Origin: Microcaldota archaeon
GTDB taxonomy: Archaea; Micrarchaeota; Micrarchaeia; Anstonellales; Bilamarchaeaceae
Reading direction: 5' to 3'
DNA length: 56,216 bases
NCBI GenBank assembly: GCA_022627495.1
Contig: JAKEGJ010000025.1
Span: 1-56,216, forward strand
Part shown: piece by piece, positions 18,201 through 25,706 of the stretch
Numbering within the stretch: position 1 is the first letter of the stretch
How the letters are laid out: each line of letters starts with the position of its first letter
Translations under genes and position numbers: made by a program
Notes under the pieces: model-generated
What the model saw: only the letters and a program-made list of their open reading frames with translations
The model's database searches: none
What the model was told of the DNA's origin: nothing

Positions 18201-20985
18201 CTCGTTCTCGGCACTGGCCATAGGCCAGCTTGTCCGCAGCCTGAGCACGATGGACCCGGTGCATGCCGAGCAGGCAGTCGGCATGGCGGTGACCAACATG
18301 CTCTCGGACCGGAGGCAGCGCGACGTCTATGCGGCGTTCTACCGCGGCGCCGAGATGGTGACCGTGGACCCGCAGAACCGCGCCCACATCAGCGATTCGC
18401 GTTTCGCAGAAGGCACGGGCGAAGTCATGTGGAGGCGCATGCGCGTAGACCCGATGGCATACCAGGCCGAGGTCCGCGTCGTGGGCGGGATGCCCCTCAC
18501 CGTAGGCGCGAGGGGGCGCTTCGAATGGCGCCCGAGCAGGTACCAGACGAACGCGTTCGGAATCACCGCGGCGTACAGCGGCATCGACCTCCTGCGCGAG
18601 ACCCGCGCCGCCGGCGTGGATTCAGACGAGATTTACGGGCGGATGAACACCATTCTGACAAGCCTCTACGGCTGGTCCGAGGACGAGGCGCGGGACACCG
18701 GATGGCTCGCTGCGGGCAGCTACATGTATGCCCGCATGGAGGACTGGACCGTGCGCAATCCCGACGGATCTTACACGACTACCCGGGCCGGGCCGGAAGG
18801 CACGCCGGAGAACCACTTCGCGAGCGCGATGTTCATGTACTGGGCCCAGCGCCACGGGATACTGATGGGCGCGCAGAGGGTGCCCGGGTGGAGCAGGATA
18901 TACGACAGGATAGACCAGGCCATGAGGCAGGTCCAGCAGAACCCTAGCAACGAAGCGCAGATATTATCGAACCTGTCGAATGCCCTGCGGCAGGACCTCC
19001 AGCGGGACATATGGAGGATAGCCCTCGCATACGGATACGACGGCGAGAGGGTCAGGGTCTACACAATCGGCGGCGGCCAGTACGTGAACGACGAGACGGC
19101 CTACGGCAACCTGTACGCCCTCGCGCTCTTCGGAAGGCCGACAGCGGCATTCGTCGACATACTCGGCCATGCCTACGGCTACTCGCCGCTGGTCATCAGC
19201 GAGGACACGTCGGCTGCGGGATTCACCGTGAAACGGGACCGCTATACGCCGTTTTTGGACCTGTATGCGGGCGTCGGGGTGGTGGACTGGCCGAACGTCA
19301 GCCTGAGCAGGTACCAGACCGAAGTGGCAATCAGGGGCAGTGCGGACATATCCGGCGCGCTGCGGGACGTCTATCGCGAGATGGGCGGCACGCGCAACCG
19401 CTCGCGCCTTATCCGCAATTACGGCGAAGGGCTTGTCGGCATCGCAGAGGAGGGAAGGGCCTCGCTGGCCTGGATGATAAGGCCGGAGGCGCAGGTTAGG
19501 ACCGAGATGCAGACGCGGTTCTCAGCGGATGACGTGATTGTCACTTCGTTCCTGAACCTCCGGAGGGGGAGGGAAAGCGGAAGGCAGGCGGTCAGGGCGG
19601 AGGATGCGGCCGCTCTTATAGACATTTACCGGGAGCTTAGGGCCTCGGAGCCGGACCGCTCCAGGCTCGAAACAGCGTATTCCCGCGAGCTTGTGGATTT
19701 GGTCGAGCGCAATGCGACGGACCTGGACTGGGTGATGCTGCCCCCGGAGCGGACTAGGGCTGAATTGGCACGCAGGGCGCAGACAGCGGGTTCGGTCGAA
19801 GCGAGGTTATCCGAATCGCAGATACCGGCGCTTCCCGCGCAGGCCGACCTGACAGGGCCCGAAGTGAAGAGGCTCATGGAGCAGAACATGCTCGATGTCC
19901 TCGTAGGTGCCACAGGCGCGCAGTCGCGCGTGGGCCTGAGCCCGGAGCGCTACGACGTGCTCCTTGGGAGCCATCTCGGAAGCCCGCAAGGCAGGCGCGC
20001 AAGGGGCAGGACATTCTACGTCCTGCACACTCCCGTCGCTGAGAGGGCCGAAGCCAGGGGCTCGCTGGTCATAGGGGATGAGACCGACCTCGACGAGTGG
20101 ATGAGGCACGGCCATGAGATAGGGCGCGGGATAACCAGGCTTGAAATCGCCCAGCCCGGAAGCGACTACACGTTCACGTTCTCCGGCGACCGCAGGCTGC
20201 GCGCATTGACGGCAGCGAGGCTGGTCGGCGGCATAACTATCCCGGTCCGGCCCGACGATTACAGCAACTTCCAGGTCGGGAGCAGCTGGACCGTGGGCGG
20301 GCTCGTGCAGCTGCTGCAGGACCACCGCTTCGACCTCCTTTCGGGGGCGATGTATGGCCGGCGCGAGTACGGGAACGAGCGCTGGGACCAGTGGACCGTG
20401 ACGGTTTCCGGGCGCCTCCAGGGCGCCAGCACGGCCACCTTCAGCGACCAGTGGTACGGTTACGTGTTCTTCAACCGGGCCACCAAAAGCGTGGTGTTCG
20501 CAAGCGACAGCGTGTTCGAGAATGCGGACGAGATGCGCTCGGTCTGCCAGACGCTCGGCGGCTCGCAGTGCACCAGCCTTACCGAGCTCTCGCGGACGAC
20601 TGGCGGGGTTGGCCTTGAATGGGCGCGGACGGACGTGCTTACCGGCGACCGGTTCAGCTTCCACTTCTTCTTCGAAGGAGGGGCTGAGAGCTACGAGCGC
20701 TTCGGCGGGGCAGGGACTACGGGCGCGGACGGGACGTACACCATGACGCCGAACCGCGACAACGAGTTCATCTTCCGCAGCGGCGCGGCGTTCTCGTACA
20801 CCCAGCAGAGCCCCAACAGCACCATCCCGAACATATATTCGGTAGGCCTGACAGGCCAGAGCGGCACGTGGCCGCTGCTTCCGGGTGAGATAACGAGGCC
20901 GGAATTCCTGCAGTCATACGAGTCCACAGTCGGCGCGGGCATACCGGGCTGGTCGTTCATGCTGCATGGAAGAGTGCAGTGGTGA
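12217..20985 (+). CDS. giant 2922-residue exported protein with ~10 internal repeats and a beta-rich C-terminus
   Basis: I chose ATG 12217 because GGAGGAT (12204-12210) sits just upstream; an in-frame TTG at 12190 is less likely. Residues about 25-60 form a signal peptide: an Arg cluster, a hydrophobic stretch and an AMA cleavage site. A ~65-residue helical repeat occurs about ten times, starting near residues 462, 539, 613, 692, 985, 1053, 1146, 1783, 2381 and 2466. Its core is RDxY, then YGxxFVxxVExN, then LxW. A Gly/Thr/Pro-rich linker lies near 1648-1745. The last ~250 residues alternate hydrophobic and polar residues in aromatic-rich strands and end in ...GRVQW, which recalls bacterial outer-membrane barrels. 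Two Cys (in VCQTLGGSQC) may form a disulfide. I recognise no catalytic domain. It is probably a cell-surface or periplasmic structural or adhesion protein; that is inference. Confidence 0.8.
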   Translation: MAGSRLRHEDGQGEPERAPSERRRRAVFGNRFIARWATAALAGAMTLGGVSNLNNLGPNAAMAQPQGSRRKGTESEEVTRLQQQAVAAANAFRDYIVGGDPARRQAFWTIYNTSFGGATYHDNSVFMNKLFQELDRVGQDAQVRPVFDAFVASRGRLFGFLWSNPVHFTDFIDTVYNIRTLLGRAPPPERVRALVTQVQGSEGRPARADSQIGRIRAAMQATSGLTVEDAVRADFERGNREEALQRYDQGLVDIVWANMPRQLAARAATALRQFILTGDDANGRLFRSIWDANTGQAFTDAFTSEFRARIYQDSRSGLAPIAQAYNTAHSGIDPNEFANMITRLYRAAATGTVQDVETLRQAEGANVIDPLLRIVAQGMAGRAITLLRDVLETGNVLSKDAFVAILNGRLAVVANNAVQMVTVENNEVFWAEFTRMYGAEISQNSRLATLVRSFQRNILPIAVRDIYTELARASPDTARLNSDYGPDLVGLVAGNAGSISWMMRPDSDLSAEITRRARAEDPAAVRINGLRVTFSGSRAAALRDVYGALVAERIAARTREAPDVVAVIEQNFDSLSYLSGSPADVQRELDRRARARPPDAVAAQLKARFPANAGEALSRAYAAIRDARGRRAQLVQRYGQEFVDAVSANLDNFQWVMRPVEDIDREMRSRRDDAFVRSANATVGYSVGNLAHGLRDIYAVLGRSSPDRAALVTRYGENLVAFVETNRTNLAWLGGDLASVERTLQDPSTNALIRQAQGYLYSYTPVQLVSAIARARSAISRRGLALADATDAYGTVFVGPVVSRQAVSTPSISATSQQQVIESRCVSIIRDFEAIDSQLRWNVLEPARILVQERIRLWRAENDAIRLEARSTQDPAALAALERRLQILINSMMTPADMRKAVEMSFAMIHLAETGGDMSRAPALDVSTTDIDIGTLRRLMEWYRGLGTGGKAPVVGEIVSAVLFRADPNLYRFITGVEEPGMASAISRTYALTQRRGADTRQTLVGIYGEPFVALVESQAGNLRVLESPAVMSSPTATMQALRMAQNELYASIVIRVYRAIQDPRAGEDRAAMITLFGEPFVLAVEAQRAQLTTLGSGTAGLEQIRALPQPVRQALFAAYPAAYAQSVGRIGRMFRSQDDYMFRSMSAVYSVLRERPARGAAAEATRAFEARVQQLYAAYGEQFVRTVEANRAQLAFLESPTSSPADLARLQPEAREGLNVAFETGPAAGRANFMTNFMRVADQLPRVYTQLRGALAFSNPTDTLPTTFANAIQYYRDQFGSNDYLFTQYINLDFLSRNFQRLARQYHMENRIPAYILDGIDTPEELSRFLSSDVGRDLIVAGRNRYGEIETQYLAQRQDQNFHPTTGEYTDDNVTNLRNRISILDALYLGMALPDIGATSSAFSRAAATATFNAMIVISNRDPYLVGPFLLQVLPAIISVAQDERTIVAAVEAFTQIFVQRYESGTREIAYSTALNRRYFLEVFARIGARLPEVASNFDHTRLEDELRLTPEPRTDEGYLSPLLYRYRPGFWNGDGLEPLPTLYGQQNMPIRLLPQPFMPTNPFLPVPGGFRIDSGASGLFSSMYDQLRPPADRMFRQRVPQRFRIGAIGSSTVIRRINQLFGPMPVDYNDYWLSGFGETGGFYAHEQRGPAARDRGGAAATGGGRTISGGTRGTARWTREQLETAPPATEGQPSTTTGTTTDIVDVTASSVRLPPPMSGPVPLPLFGIVPYDMFGMGGQPGSAYVAKSESEISAELERRRTADDGVVRDIYRLRPNGTAAAFRDTYLELMNATPNRARLERSYGREFVELIASNRQYLNWALAQSPEFGAGIHRARQEFHYETASAETRVTTPGAGSQPGVTTVTDQQTRGRTRGLLETYQRIARQSQTDMLFFVAGEHVPEITGTGGATTQAPEDRLKTRLYFVTREGDVYQLAYGLDTRAQLLNYLYAGANTQQALASARAIGRQMLTSDSAAGGFDGAAVGFTIPRTGGDSFSALAIGQLVRSLSTMDPVHAEQAVGMAVTNMLSDRRQRDVYAAFYRGAEMVTVDPQNRAHISDSRFAEGTGEVMWRRMRVDPMAYQAEVRVVGGMPLTVGARGRFEWRPSRYQTNAFGITAAYSGIDLLRETRAAGVDSDEIYGRMNTILTSLYGWSEDEARDTGWLAAGSYMYARMEDWTVRNPDGSYTTTRAGPEGTPENHFASAMFMYWAQRHGILMGAQRVPGWSRIYDRIDQAMRQVQQNPSNEAQILSNLSNALRQDLQRDIWRIALAYGYDGERVRVYTIGGGQYVNDETAYGNLYALALFGRPTAAFVDILGHAYGYSPLVISEDTSAAGFTVKRDRYTPFLDLYAGVGVVDWPNVSLSRYQTEVAIRGSADISGALRDVYREMGGTRNRSRLIRNYGEGLVGIAEEGRASLAWMIRPEAQVRTEMQTRFSADDVIVTSFLNLRRGRESGRQAVRAEDAAALIDIYRELRASEPDRSRLETAYSRELVDLVERNATDLDWVMLPPERTRAELARRAQTAGSVEARLSESQIPALPAQADLTGPEVKRLMEQNMLDVLVGATGAQSRVGLSPERYDVLLGSHLGSPQGRRARGRTFYVLHTPVAERAEARGSLVIGDETDLDEWMRHGHEIGRGITRLEIAQPGSDYTFTFSGDRRLRALTAARLVGGITIPVRPDDYSNFQVGSSWTVGGLVQLLQDHRFDLLSGAMYGRREYGNERWDQWTVTVSGRLQGASTATFSDQWYGYVFFNRATKSVVFASDSVFENADEMRSVCQTLGGSQCTSLTELSRTTGGVGLEWARTDVLTGDRFSFHFFFEGGAESYERFGGAGTTGADGTYTMTPNRDNEFIFRSGAAFSYTQQSPNSTIPNIYSVGLTGQSGTWPLLPGEITRPEFLQSYESTVGAGIPGWSFMLHGRVQW

Positions 20986-20992
20986 CGCTCGC

Positions 20993-21000
20993 TTTTTTTT
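20993..21000 (+). terminator. T-run terminator of the exported giant gene
   Basis: Eight consecutive Ts start 8 bp after the stop codon. The following ~110 bp to the convergent gene at 21113 hold nothing I can assign. Confidence 0.6.
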
Positions 21001-21112
21001 AATATTTCCCATCCGCCAGCGGCAGCGCGAGGTGAAGGGATTGGCTGGGCCAGATGGAATAAGTGATAGAAGATGAAGAGGATAAGGGGAAAGGATAACG
21101 AAAAGGAAGGGG

Positions 21113-21547
21113 CTATTTCTTCCTGGCAACAGGCTTGTCCTTCGCCGCAAGCTTCGCCTCGGTGGCAATCAGGGGCGGCATGAAGGGAGGGAGCAGGTTG
21201 AAGGGCCGGAGCAGGAAGATGCTGTTCATGCCGGCATTCGCGTTTATCATGTTGATTGCGGTCGCGCCGAATTCCATTGGTACGACCTTGGCCTTCTTGT
21301 ACTCGGCGAGCATTTTCTTCAGGTTTTCGGGAGTGTCCTTGCAGTATGCCTCCCCGTGGATTCTCAGCGCGCCTACGTCGGGCTTGTAGTCGACGGCATA
21401 TGTGAATTCGAGAATGACGCCGTCGGGCGTCTTCTGGGTGATTTTGTCTATATTGATGTTGATGTCGATGTTCGCAGGCACGCCGTCCTTCGCCTTTTTC
21501 ACTTCCCCGCCCTTAAAAGCAAGACCCATGACTTCAAGCATATTCAT
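21113..21547 (-). CDS. conserved-looking 144-residue protein of unknown function
   Basis: A soluble alpha/beta protein without signal peptide. The N-terminal half alternates hydrophobic and charged residues, as in beta strands (around INIDKI and ILEFTYAVDY). It is followed by a helix (ENLKKMLAEYKKAK) and a hydrophobic Pro-rich C-terminal segment, FNLLPPFMPPLI. The strand order and the Pro-rich end weakly recall SecB-fold proteins, but I would not assign that function. It is followed on the same strand by nothing, being convergent with the giant gene, and lies 33 bp downstream of the aTrm56 gene, with which it may be co-transcribed. Confidence 0.65.
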   Translation of the reverse strand: MNMLEVMGLAFKGGEVKKAKDGVPANIDININIDKITQKTPDGVILEFTYAVDYKPDVGALRIHGEAYCKDTPENLKKMLAEYKKAKVVPMEFGATAINMINANAGMNSIFLLRPFNLLPPFMPPLIATEAKLAAKDKPVARKK

Positions 21548-21580
21548 CCCGGTGGATAGAAACAGGCATCAAATAAAAAG

Positions 21581-22171
21581 CTATCCTTGGCCCGGTCCTG
21601 CATTAGCGTCGGCAAACCGCTTCCCCCGGGCGGATGGCACGATGCGCGCCTTCCCCTTAAAATCGAAGCCCGAATCGTTGTTTCCCGCTCCCAGTTCCCG
21701 CCCTCCCATCAGCCGGTCGAGGACTATGGCGAGCGCGGCCACCTCGCTGTGCGGCTGGGCCGTGACGGAGACGTTGTGGTCCGCAAGGGCGTAAATCTCG
21801 CCGGGGACGTGCTCGCTGCCGACTATTATAAGGAGCTTTTCGATGCCGTTTACCGCAGGAAGGACATCCGGCAATGGAAGGCCGTACATGGTCAGGTGGA
21901 CGATGGTGAATCCGGCCCTTTTGCGGGCTTTTATGAATGAGACTGCGCTTTTCTCGTACGAAACCGAGAACACCGAGCCGGAAACCGTCCTGCCGCCCCA
22001 CTTTTCGCAAATCCTCGAAACGCTCAACTCGAAACCCGCATCATGCTGGCCGGTGTATGCGATTGCGCTGGCGCCGAAGGCGCGCGCCACCAGGGCGACA
22101 TGGGTGGAGATGCGCTCGTCACGCGGGAGGCGGTGCGAAAGGCGGAGGACTTCTATTTGCATGGCGGCCAT
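21581..22171 (-). CDS. trm56: tRNA (cytidine-56-2'-O)-methyltransferase (aTrm56)
   Basis: This archaeal SPOUT-family enzyme methylates the ribose of C56 in the T-loop of tRNA. Recognition rests on the N-terminal EVLRLSHRLPRDERISTHVA segment and on the C-terminal knot region VGSEHVPGEIYALADHNVSV followed by QPHSEVAALAIVLDRL. Both are characteristic of the family, and the length of 196 residues is normal. The start was placed at 22171 because a TTTAAA box is centred 26 bp upstream, giving a leaderless message; the internal ATG at 22162 is also possible. It is notable here because a nearby tRNA has its T-arm interrupted, so C56 becomes a normal T-loop position only after splicing. Confidence 0.9.
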   Translation of the reverse strand: MAAMQIEVLRLSHRLPRDERISTHVALVARAFGASAIAYTGQHDAGFELSVSRICEKWGGRTVSGSVFSVSYEKSAVSFIKARKRAGFTIVHLTMYGLPLPDVLPAVNGIEKLLIIVGSEHVPGEIYALADHNVSVTAQPHSEVAALAIVLDRLMGGRELGAGNNDSGFDFKGKARIVPSARGKRFADANAGPGQG

Positions 22172-22194
22172 GGGTTGATTGCGCCGCAAGAGGA

Positions 22195-22200
22195 TTTAAA
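22195..22200 (-). promoter_or_regulatory. TATA box of trm56
   Basis: TTTAAA is centred about 26 bp before the chosen ATG, consistent with a leaderless transcript. Confidence 0.55.
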
Positions 22201-22302
22201 TCCAAGCACGCGGCACCTTTTTCGGATGCCCGTAACCGGACCCGGCGCATGCGTGATTTGGGTTCGGCGGCATATGCCGGGAAAAAACGAAAAGGATGAG
22301 CG

Positions 22303-22334
22303 CCCGAAAAAAAGGGGCGGAAAAAAAGAAGAAA
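22303..22334 (-). terminator. T-rich terminator of the metalloprotease gene
   Basis: Read on the minus strand, two runs of seven Ts flank a C-rich stretch immediately after the protease stop codon. Confidence 0.6.
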
Positions 22335-23195
22335 TCATCCGTAGAGCAAGCTTGCGCCTGCGATGTCGCCGGGGCCAAGGTCCTGCTTCTTGGTCTCGCC
22401 GAAACCGGCATAGCCGTACATCGTCTCCTCGGCGCAGCCGGATGTGTAAAGGTCGCCCATGCCTATTGTGTGCCCAAGCTCGTGCGTCGCGATATTCTCG
22501 AAGTCCATCATGCCGGGCTCTCCGGCAATAGACCACGGGTAATCGGCCTGGTCATAGACCTGGTCCCATTCCACGAGCTCCCGTCCTGATGCAGGACCCT
22601 TGAAAGTCCCCCAGACGATTGTGATGGCTATGGCATTCGCGCTGTCGATTGAGCCGAAATACACCTCGTTCCTGCCATCTGGCGCAGCCATGTCGGCTTC
22701 CAGCGGGCCGGTTGCGGCAGTGCCTGCACCGAGAATGTCAGCGGATGCCGCATCTTCCCATTTGGAGATTCCGCCATCGACAATCCGGAGTATCGCGGAC
22801 TCGTTCATAGCCTCGGTGTTCTGAGGATTGACTTCGTATGGCTCGACAGTCTTCCACCTGGCCCCTTTTCCAAGGAAGCCGTAGCATGTCGCCTGGACCG
22901 CACCGCAGTCGTCGCATGAGGGGTTCTCGCCTTTCTGGCAGACGCCGTCATGGTTGCATGCGGACGGCTTCGCCGGCTTTTCCTTATAATCGACGATGGC
23001 AAAGCCTTCGACAAGCTTGCCGTTGTGGATAGCCGTGCCGAGGCTGTATACGCCGGGCGCCACTTCGACCGCGTATCCAGGCAGTTTCACATTGCCGCTT
23101 TTATTGCCCAAAATGTCAGGTTTGAAGGAGATTGCCACGGCCGAGAGGGCGAGCAGGCCGAGGAGGATGACTCCGTATTTCATATAATTTTCCAT
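22335..23195 (-). CDS. secreted metzincin-like zinc metalloprotease
   Basis: The predicted 286-residue protein begins with a short charged N-terminus and a hydrophobic signal sequence (about residues 6-23). A Cys-rich segment follows at about 80-104 (Cys80, 86, 94, 97 and 104), of the short calcium- or disulfide-stabilised type often seen in secreted proteins. The catalytic motif is HELGHTIGMGD (238-248): His238 and His242 bind zinc, Glu239 is the base and Asp248 is the third ligand. A Met-turn lies at TMYG (Met259). HExxHxxGxxD with Asp is the variant known from snapalysin-type metzincins. The C-terminal LGPGDIAGASLLYG is matrixin-like. It should act outside the cytoplasmic membrane. The gene is divergent from the phosphohexomutase gene. 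Confidence 0.85.
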   Translation of the reverse strand: MENYMKYGVILLGLLALSAVAISFKPDILGNKSGNVKLPGYAVEVAPGVYSLGTAIHNGKLVEGFAIVDYKEKPAKPSACNHDGVCQKGENPSCDDCGAVQATCYGFLGKGARWKTVEPYEVNPQNTEAMNESAILRIVDGGISKWEDAASADILGAGTAATGPLEADMAAPDGRNEVYFGSIDSANAIAITIVWGTFKGPASGRELVEWDQVYDQADYPWSIAGEPGMMDFENIATHELGHTIGMGDLYTSGCAEETMYGYAGFGETKKQDLGPGDIAGASLLYG

Positions 23196-23220
23196 AGAAC
23201 CACTGCACAACCGCCGTTTT

Positions 23221-23235
23221 TGATATTAATAATGT
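23221..23235. promoter_or_regulatory. shared divergent promoter region
   Basis: The AT-rich stretch with ATATTAATAATG lies between the protease gene (minus) and the phosphohexomutase gene (plus). It can serve as a TATA element for both, centred about 32 and 35 bp from their start codons. Confidence 0.45.
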
Positions 23236-23261
23236 TATCATCCAAAGACGATTGGATAAAA

Positions 23262-24608
23262 ATGGCGAGATATTTCGGCACGAACGGCGTCAGGGGCAGG
23301 ATAGACGAGCTGACCCCGGAACTCGCCCGCAGGCTCTCGCAGGCAACCGGCGCGTATTTCAAGGGCGGGAAGATGCTTCTTGCAAGGGACTGCAGGCTTA
23401 CCGGTGAAGTCCTGCATGATGCGGCGGTTGCAGGCCTCGCTTCAGCAGGCTGCGACGTGATGGATATCGGCATCGCCTCCTCGCCGACCGCGGAATTCAT
23501 GGTTAAGAAGCTCAAGGCTGATGGCTGCGTCATCATAACAGCATCCCACAACCCGCCGGAATGGAACGGCCTCAAGGTCGTTGATGCGAGCGGAGTTGCG
23601 GTATCCAAGGAGCGGGGCGAGGATATCGAGGCGCTTCTTGACAAGCCGGCAGGGGGAGGCAAGGCGGGAAAGGTTACGCGGCATGAGAGCGCCACTGACG
23701 AGCACATAGGCGAAATCGTAAGGCATGTCCGCACCGGGCGGATAAAAAAGAAAAAGCCGAAAATCGTCATCGACTGCGGGAATGGCACCGCGGCGCTGAT
23801 TGCGCCCAAGCTCCTCAAATGCCTGGGATGCGTTATCCTGAGCCTGAATTCGCACATGGACGGACGATTCCCCGGAAGGCCGTCTGAACCGAGCGAGGCG
23901 AACGTAAAGGACCTGATTGCGCTTGTGAAATCATCCAATGCTGATGCCGGAATCGCCTGGGACGGGGACGGCGACCGGGTGATATTCGTCGATGAAAGGG
24001 GAGGGTATGTCATAGGGGACAAGGTTTACGCATTATCGATTCTGTGGAAAGCGGCAAGGCTCAAAACCCAGAACTCCAAACCCGCCGGAGATGTCGTGAC
24101 TACTGTGGCCACAAGCAAGGCTGTCGAGGATGTTGCCAAAACCCTGAACCTCAAAACCCGCTACACCGCGATTGGTGCGCCATACCTCTCGGAAGAGGTG
24201 GCCAGGGGAGGCGCGTTCATGGGCGGGGAGGAGGTCGGCGGGGTGATATGGCCGGAATCCTCGCTGGCTAAAGACGGCTTTTTGACAGCGGCGAAACTCG
24301 CCGAAGCCCTTTGCGAAAAGCCCCTTTCGGAATGGCTGAAAGAAGTGCCGGTTTACTTCAATGTCAAAATCAAGCTCGAAGCTGACGCGAAGGCGAAGGA
24401 GGAGATGGTTGCACGCGTGAAAGCCGAAACCCGCAAGCGGAAACTCAAAACCATCGAGGTGGACGGCGTCCGCGTCAATTTCAAGGACTCCTGGGTGATT
24501 GTCCGGGCTTCAGGCACGGAGAACTACGTCCGCATATTCGCCGAGGCGAAATCGGAGGCGGAAGCGAAGCGCCTTGTCCAGGAATACGGTGGGATTGCCC
24601 GCGGCTGA
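23262..24608 (+). CDS. glmM: phosphohexomutase, phosphoglucosamine/phosphomannomutase type
   Basis: A 448-residue alpha-D-phosphohexomutase that moves phosphate between C6 and C1 of a hexose, feeding nucleotide-sugar synthesis. All four family motifs are present: the N-terminal FGTNGVRG, the phosphoserine loop TASHNP with Ser95, the Mg site DGDGDR (234-239) and the sugar loop GEEVGG (322-327). The phosphate-binding RASGTEN (415-421) completes the set. Length is typical. The FGTNGVRG opening favours a GlmM-type assignment, but motifs alone do not separate glucosamine, mannose and glucose substrates. The start was set at the MARYFG methionine; in-frame codons far upstream run through the divergent promoter and are not credible. 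Confidence 0.88.
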   Translation: MARYFGTNGVRGRIDELTPELARRLSQATGAYFKGGKMLLARDCRLTGEVLHDAAVAGLASAGCDVMDIGIASSPTAEFMVKKLKADGCVIITASHNPPEWNGLKVVDASGVAVSKERGEDIEALLDKPAGGGKAGKVTRHESATDEHIGEIVRHVRTGRIKKKKPKIVIDCGNGTAALIAPKLLKCLGCVILSLNSHMDGRFPGRPSEPSEANVKDLIALVKSSNADAGIAWDGDGDRVIFVDERGGYVIGDKVYALSILWKAARLKTQNSKPAGDVVTTVATSKAVEDVAKTLNLKTRYTAIGAPYLSEEVARGGAFMGGEEVGGVIWPESSLAKDGFLTAAKLAEALCEKPLSEWLKEVPVYFNVKIKLEADAKAKEEMVARVKAETRKRKLKTIEVDGVRVNFKDSWVIVRASGTENYVRIFAEAKSEAEAKRLVQEYGGIARG

Positions 24609-24625
24609 GAAATGGTCGGCGATTG

Positions 24626-25147
24626 TCAGCGCGTTGCCCCTGCCGCAATCAGCTCCCGCTCGATTTCCGCAAAACCGCCCTTGCGTGCATATGACAGCGC
24701 GGTCGGGAACGGGCATGAACCGGTATTGTAGTCCAGGTTCACGTCGGCTTTGAATTGGATTAGAAGCTTCACCATGTCGAGGCACCCCCTTCTGGATGCA
24801 ATCATGATGGGCGTGTCGCCATAGGAGCGGGAATAGGTCGCACCCGCGATAATCGTCACGCTTGCGCCTTCCGAGTTGCGGATGTCGGGATTCGCGCCGT
24901 TTTCCAGCGCTTCCAGTGCTGATGGCAGGTCTTTATGGACAGCGGCCTCAATCAGCTGCCTGTCGTAGCAGCTAAGAGGGGTGTAGTTCGGGGGAAACGC
25001 GCCGTTTAGTTCTCCGATGATTTCGGAGTGGCCGGTTGCCAGGGGCAGCGGCGTAGGTGCCGGTTTCCGCGCCTGGAAGCGGCCTAGCGCTACAGCCTGC
25101 CGGATTTCCTGCCTCCGGTATTCATCGAAAAATGAGCGTAAGGCCAT
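24626..25147 (-). CDS. ankyrin-repeat protein with the shared N-terminal motif (last gene of the MoxR operon)
   Basis: This 173-residue protein begins with the operon-specific motif (MALRSFFDEYRRQEIRQA), then has a Pro-rich linker (about 30-45) and two to three ankyrin repeats (about residues 65-173). TPIMIASRRGCLDMVKLLI and the spaced ADVNLD are typical repeat cores, and it ends in AAGATR. The ATG at 25147 is preceded by GAGAGTGA, whose TGA is the stop codon of the upstream gene, implying translational coupling. Ankyrin repeats bind proteins; the partner is unknown. Confidence 0.8.
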   Translation of the reverse strand: MALRSFFDEYRRQEIRQAVALGRFQARKPAPTPLPLATGHSEIIGELNGAFPPNYTPLSCYDRQLIEAAVHKDLPSALEALENGANPDIRNSEGASVTIIAGATYSRSYGDTPIMIASRRGCLDMVKLLIQFKADVNLDYNTGSCPFPTALSYARKGGFAEIERELIAAGATR

Positions 25148-25152
25148 AAGAT

Positions 25153-25701
25153 TCACTCTCGGGCCCCGTTCTTCTTCAGGTATTGGATGATATCAGAAAC
25201 GCAGAGGGCAAGCGCAAGCGTGAGGGGTTTCCTGCACGGATTCCCGGAATTGTCGTTGATGCCGCAGGGGGCGATGTCGGAATTCAGGTCGGCACCATTC
25301 TCGTGGGCGATCTTCACACGCTCGAGCTTCCCGCTGAGGATGGCGGTTGCCAGGAGCTGCGCTTGCATGGATGCGGCCTGCCGGATGAGGCCGGATTTTA
25401 TTCTGCGGGCCTGCCTCAGCGAGTCTTCGGACTCCTCTTCCGGGGGGGCGTTTGGCTGCAGTGCGGAATCCACTTCCAGGCTCAGTTTCGCCATCTTCCT
25501 GCGGACCTCCTCGTCGCTCATCGAAGGTGCTGCCGGGACATGCATGGAATGGCTTGCTCCGCCTTCCGATTCAGCGGAAAGGGGCGGCGGCTCTGCCATT
25601 GGCGGCTCCAATCTGCGCGGCCGCAGGTCGATTTGGCCGCTCCTGATTCCGGCGCGGATGTCGCGCCGCCTGCCTTCGTCGAATATGGATTTCAGCTTCA
25701 T
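25153..25701 (-). CDS. ankyrin-like protein with the shared N-terminal motif
   Basis: A 182-residue protein. The N-terminus carries the motif (MKLKSIFDEGRRRDIRAGIR). A Pro/Ser/Glu-rich linker spans about 30-90. The C-terminal part has one or two degenerate ankyrin repeats (LLATAILSGKLERVKIAHEN then GADLN) and ends LKKNGARE, as in its neighbours. Four Cys are scattered through the protein; two flank a Gly/Asn-rich loop within the repeat region. It starts at an ATG 6 bp after the short upstream gene's stop, with GTGAT spanning that stop. Confidence 0.75.
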   Translation of the reverse strand: MKLKSIFDEGRRRDIRAGIRSGQIDLRPRRLEPPMAEPPPLSAESEGGASHSMHVPAAPSMSDEEVRRKMAKLSLEVDSALQPNAPPEEESEDSLRQARRIKSGLIRQAASMQAQLLATAILSGKLERVKIAHENGADLNSDIAPCGINDNSGNPCRKPLTLALALCVSDIIQYLKKNGARE

Positions 25702-25706
25702 AAGCA

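Noticed and set aside
22950-23261. Long N-terminal extension of the phosphohexomutase frame
   Set aside because: It runs through the divergent protease gene and the shared promoter; the family start MARYFG is at 23262.
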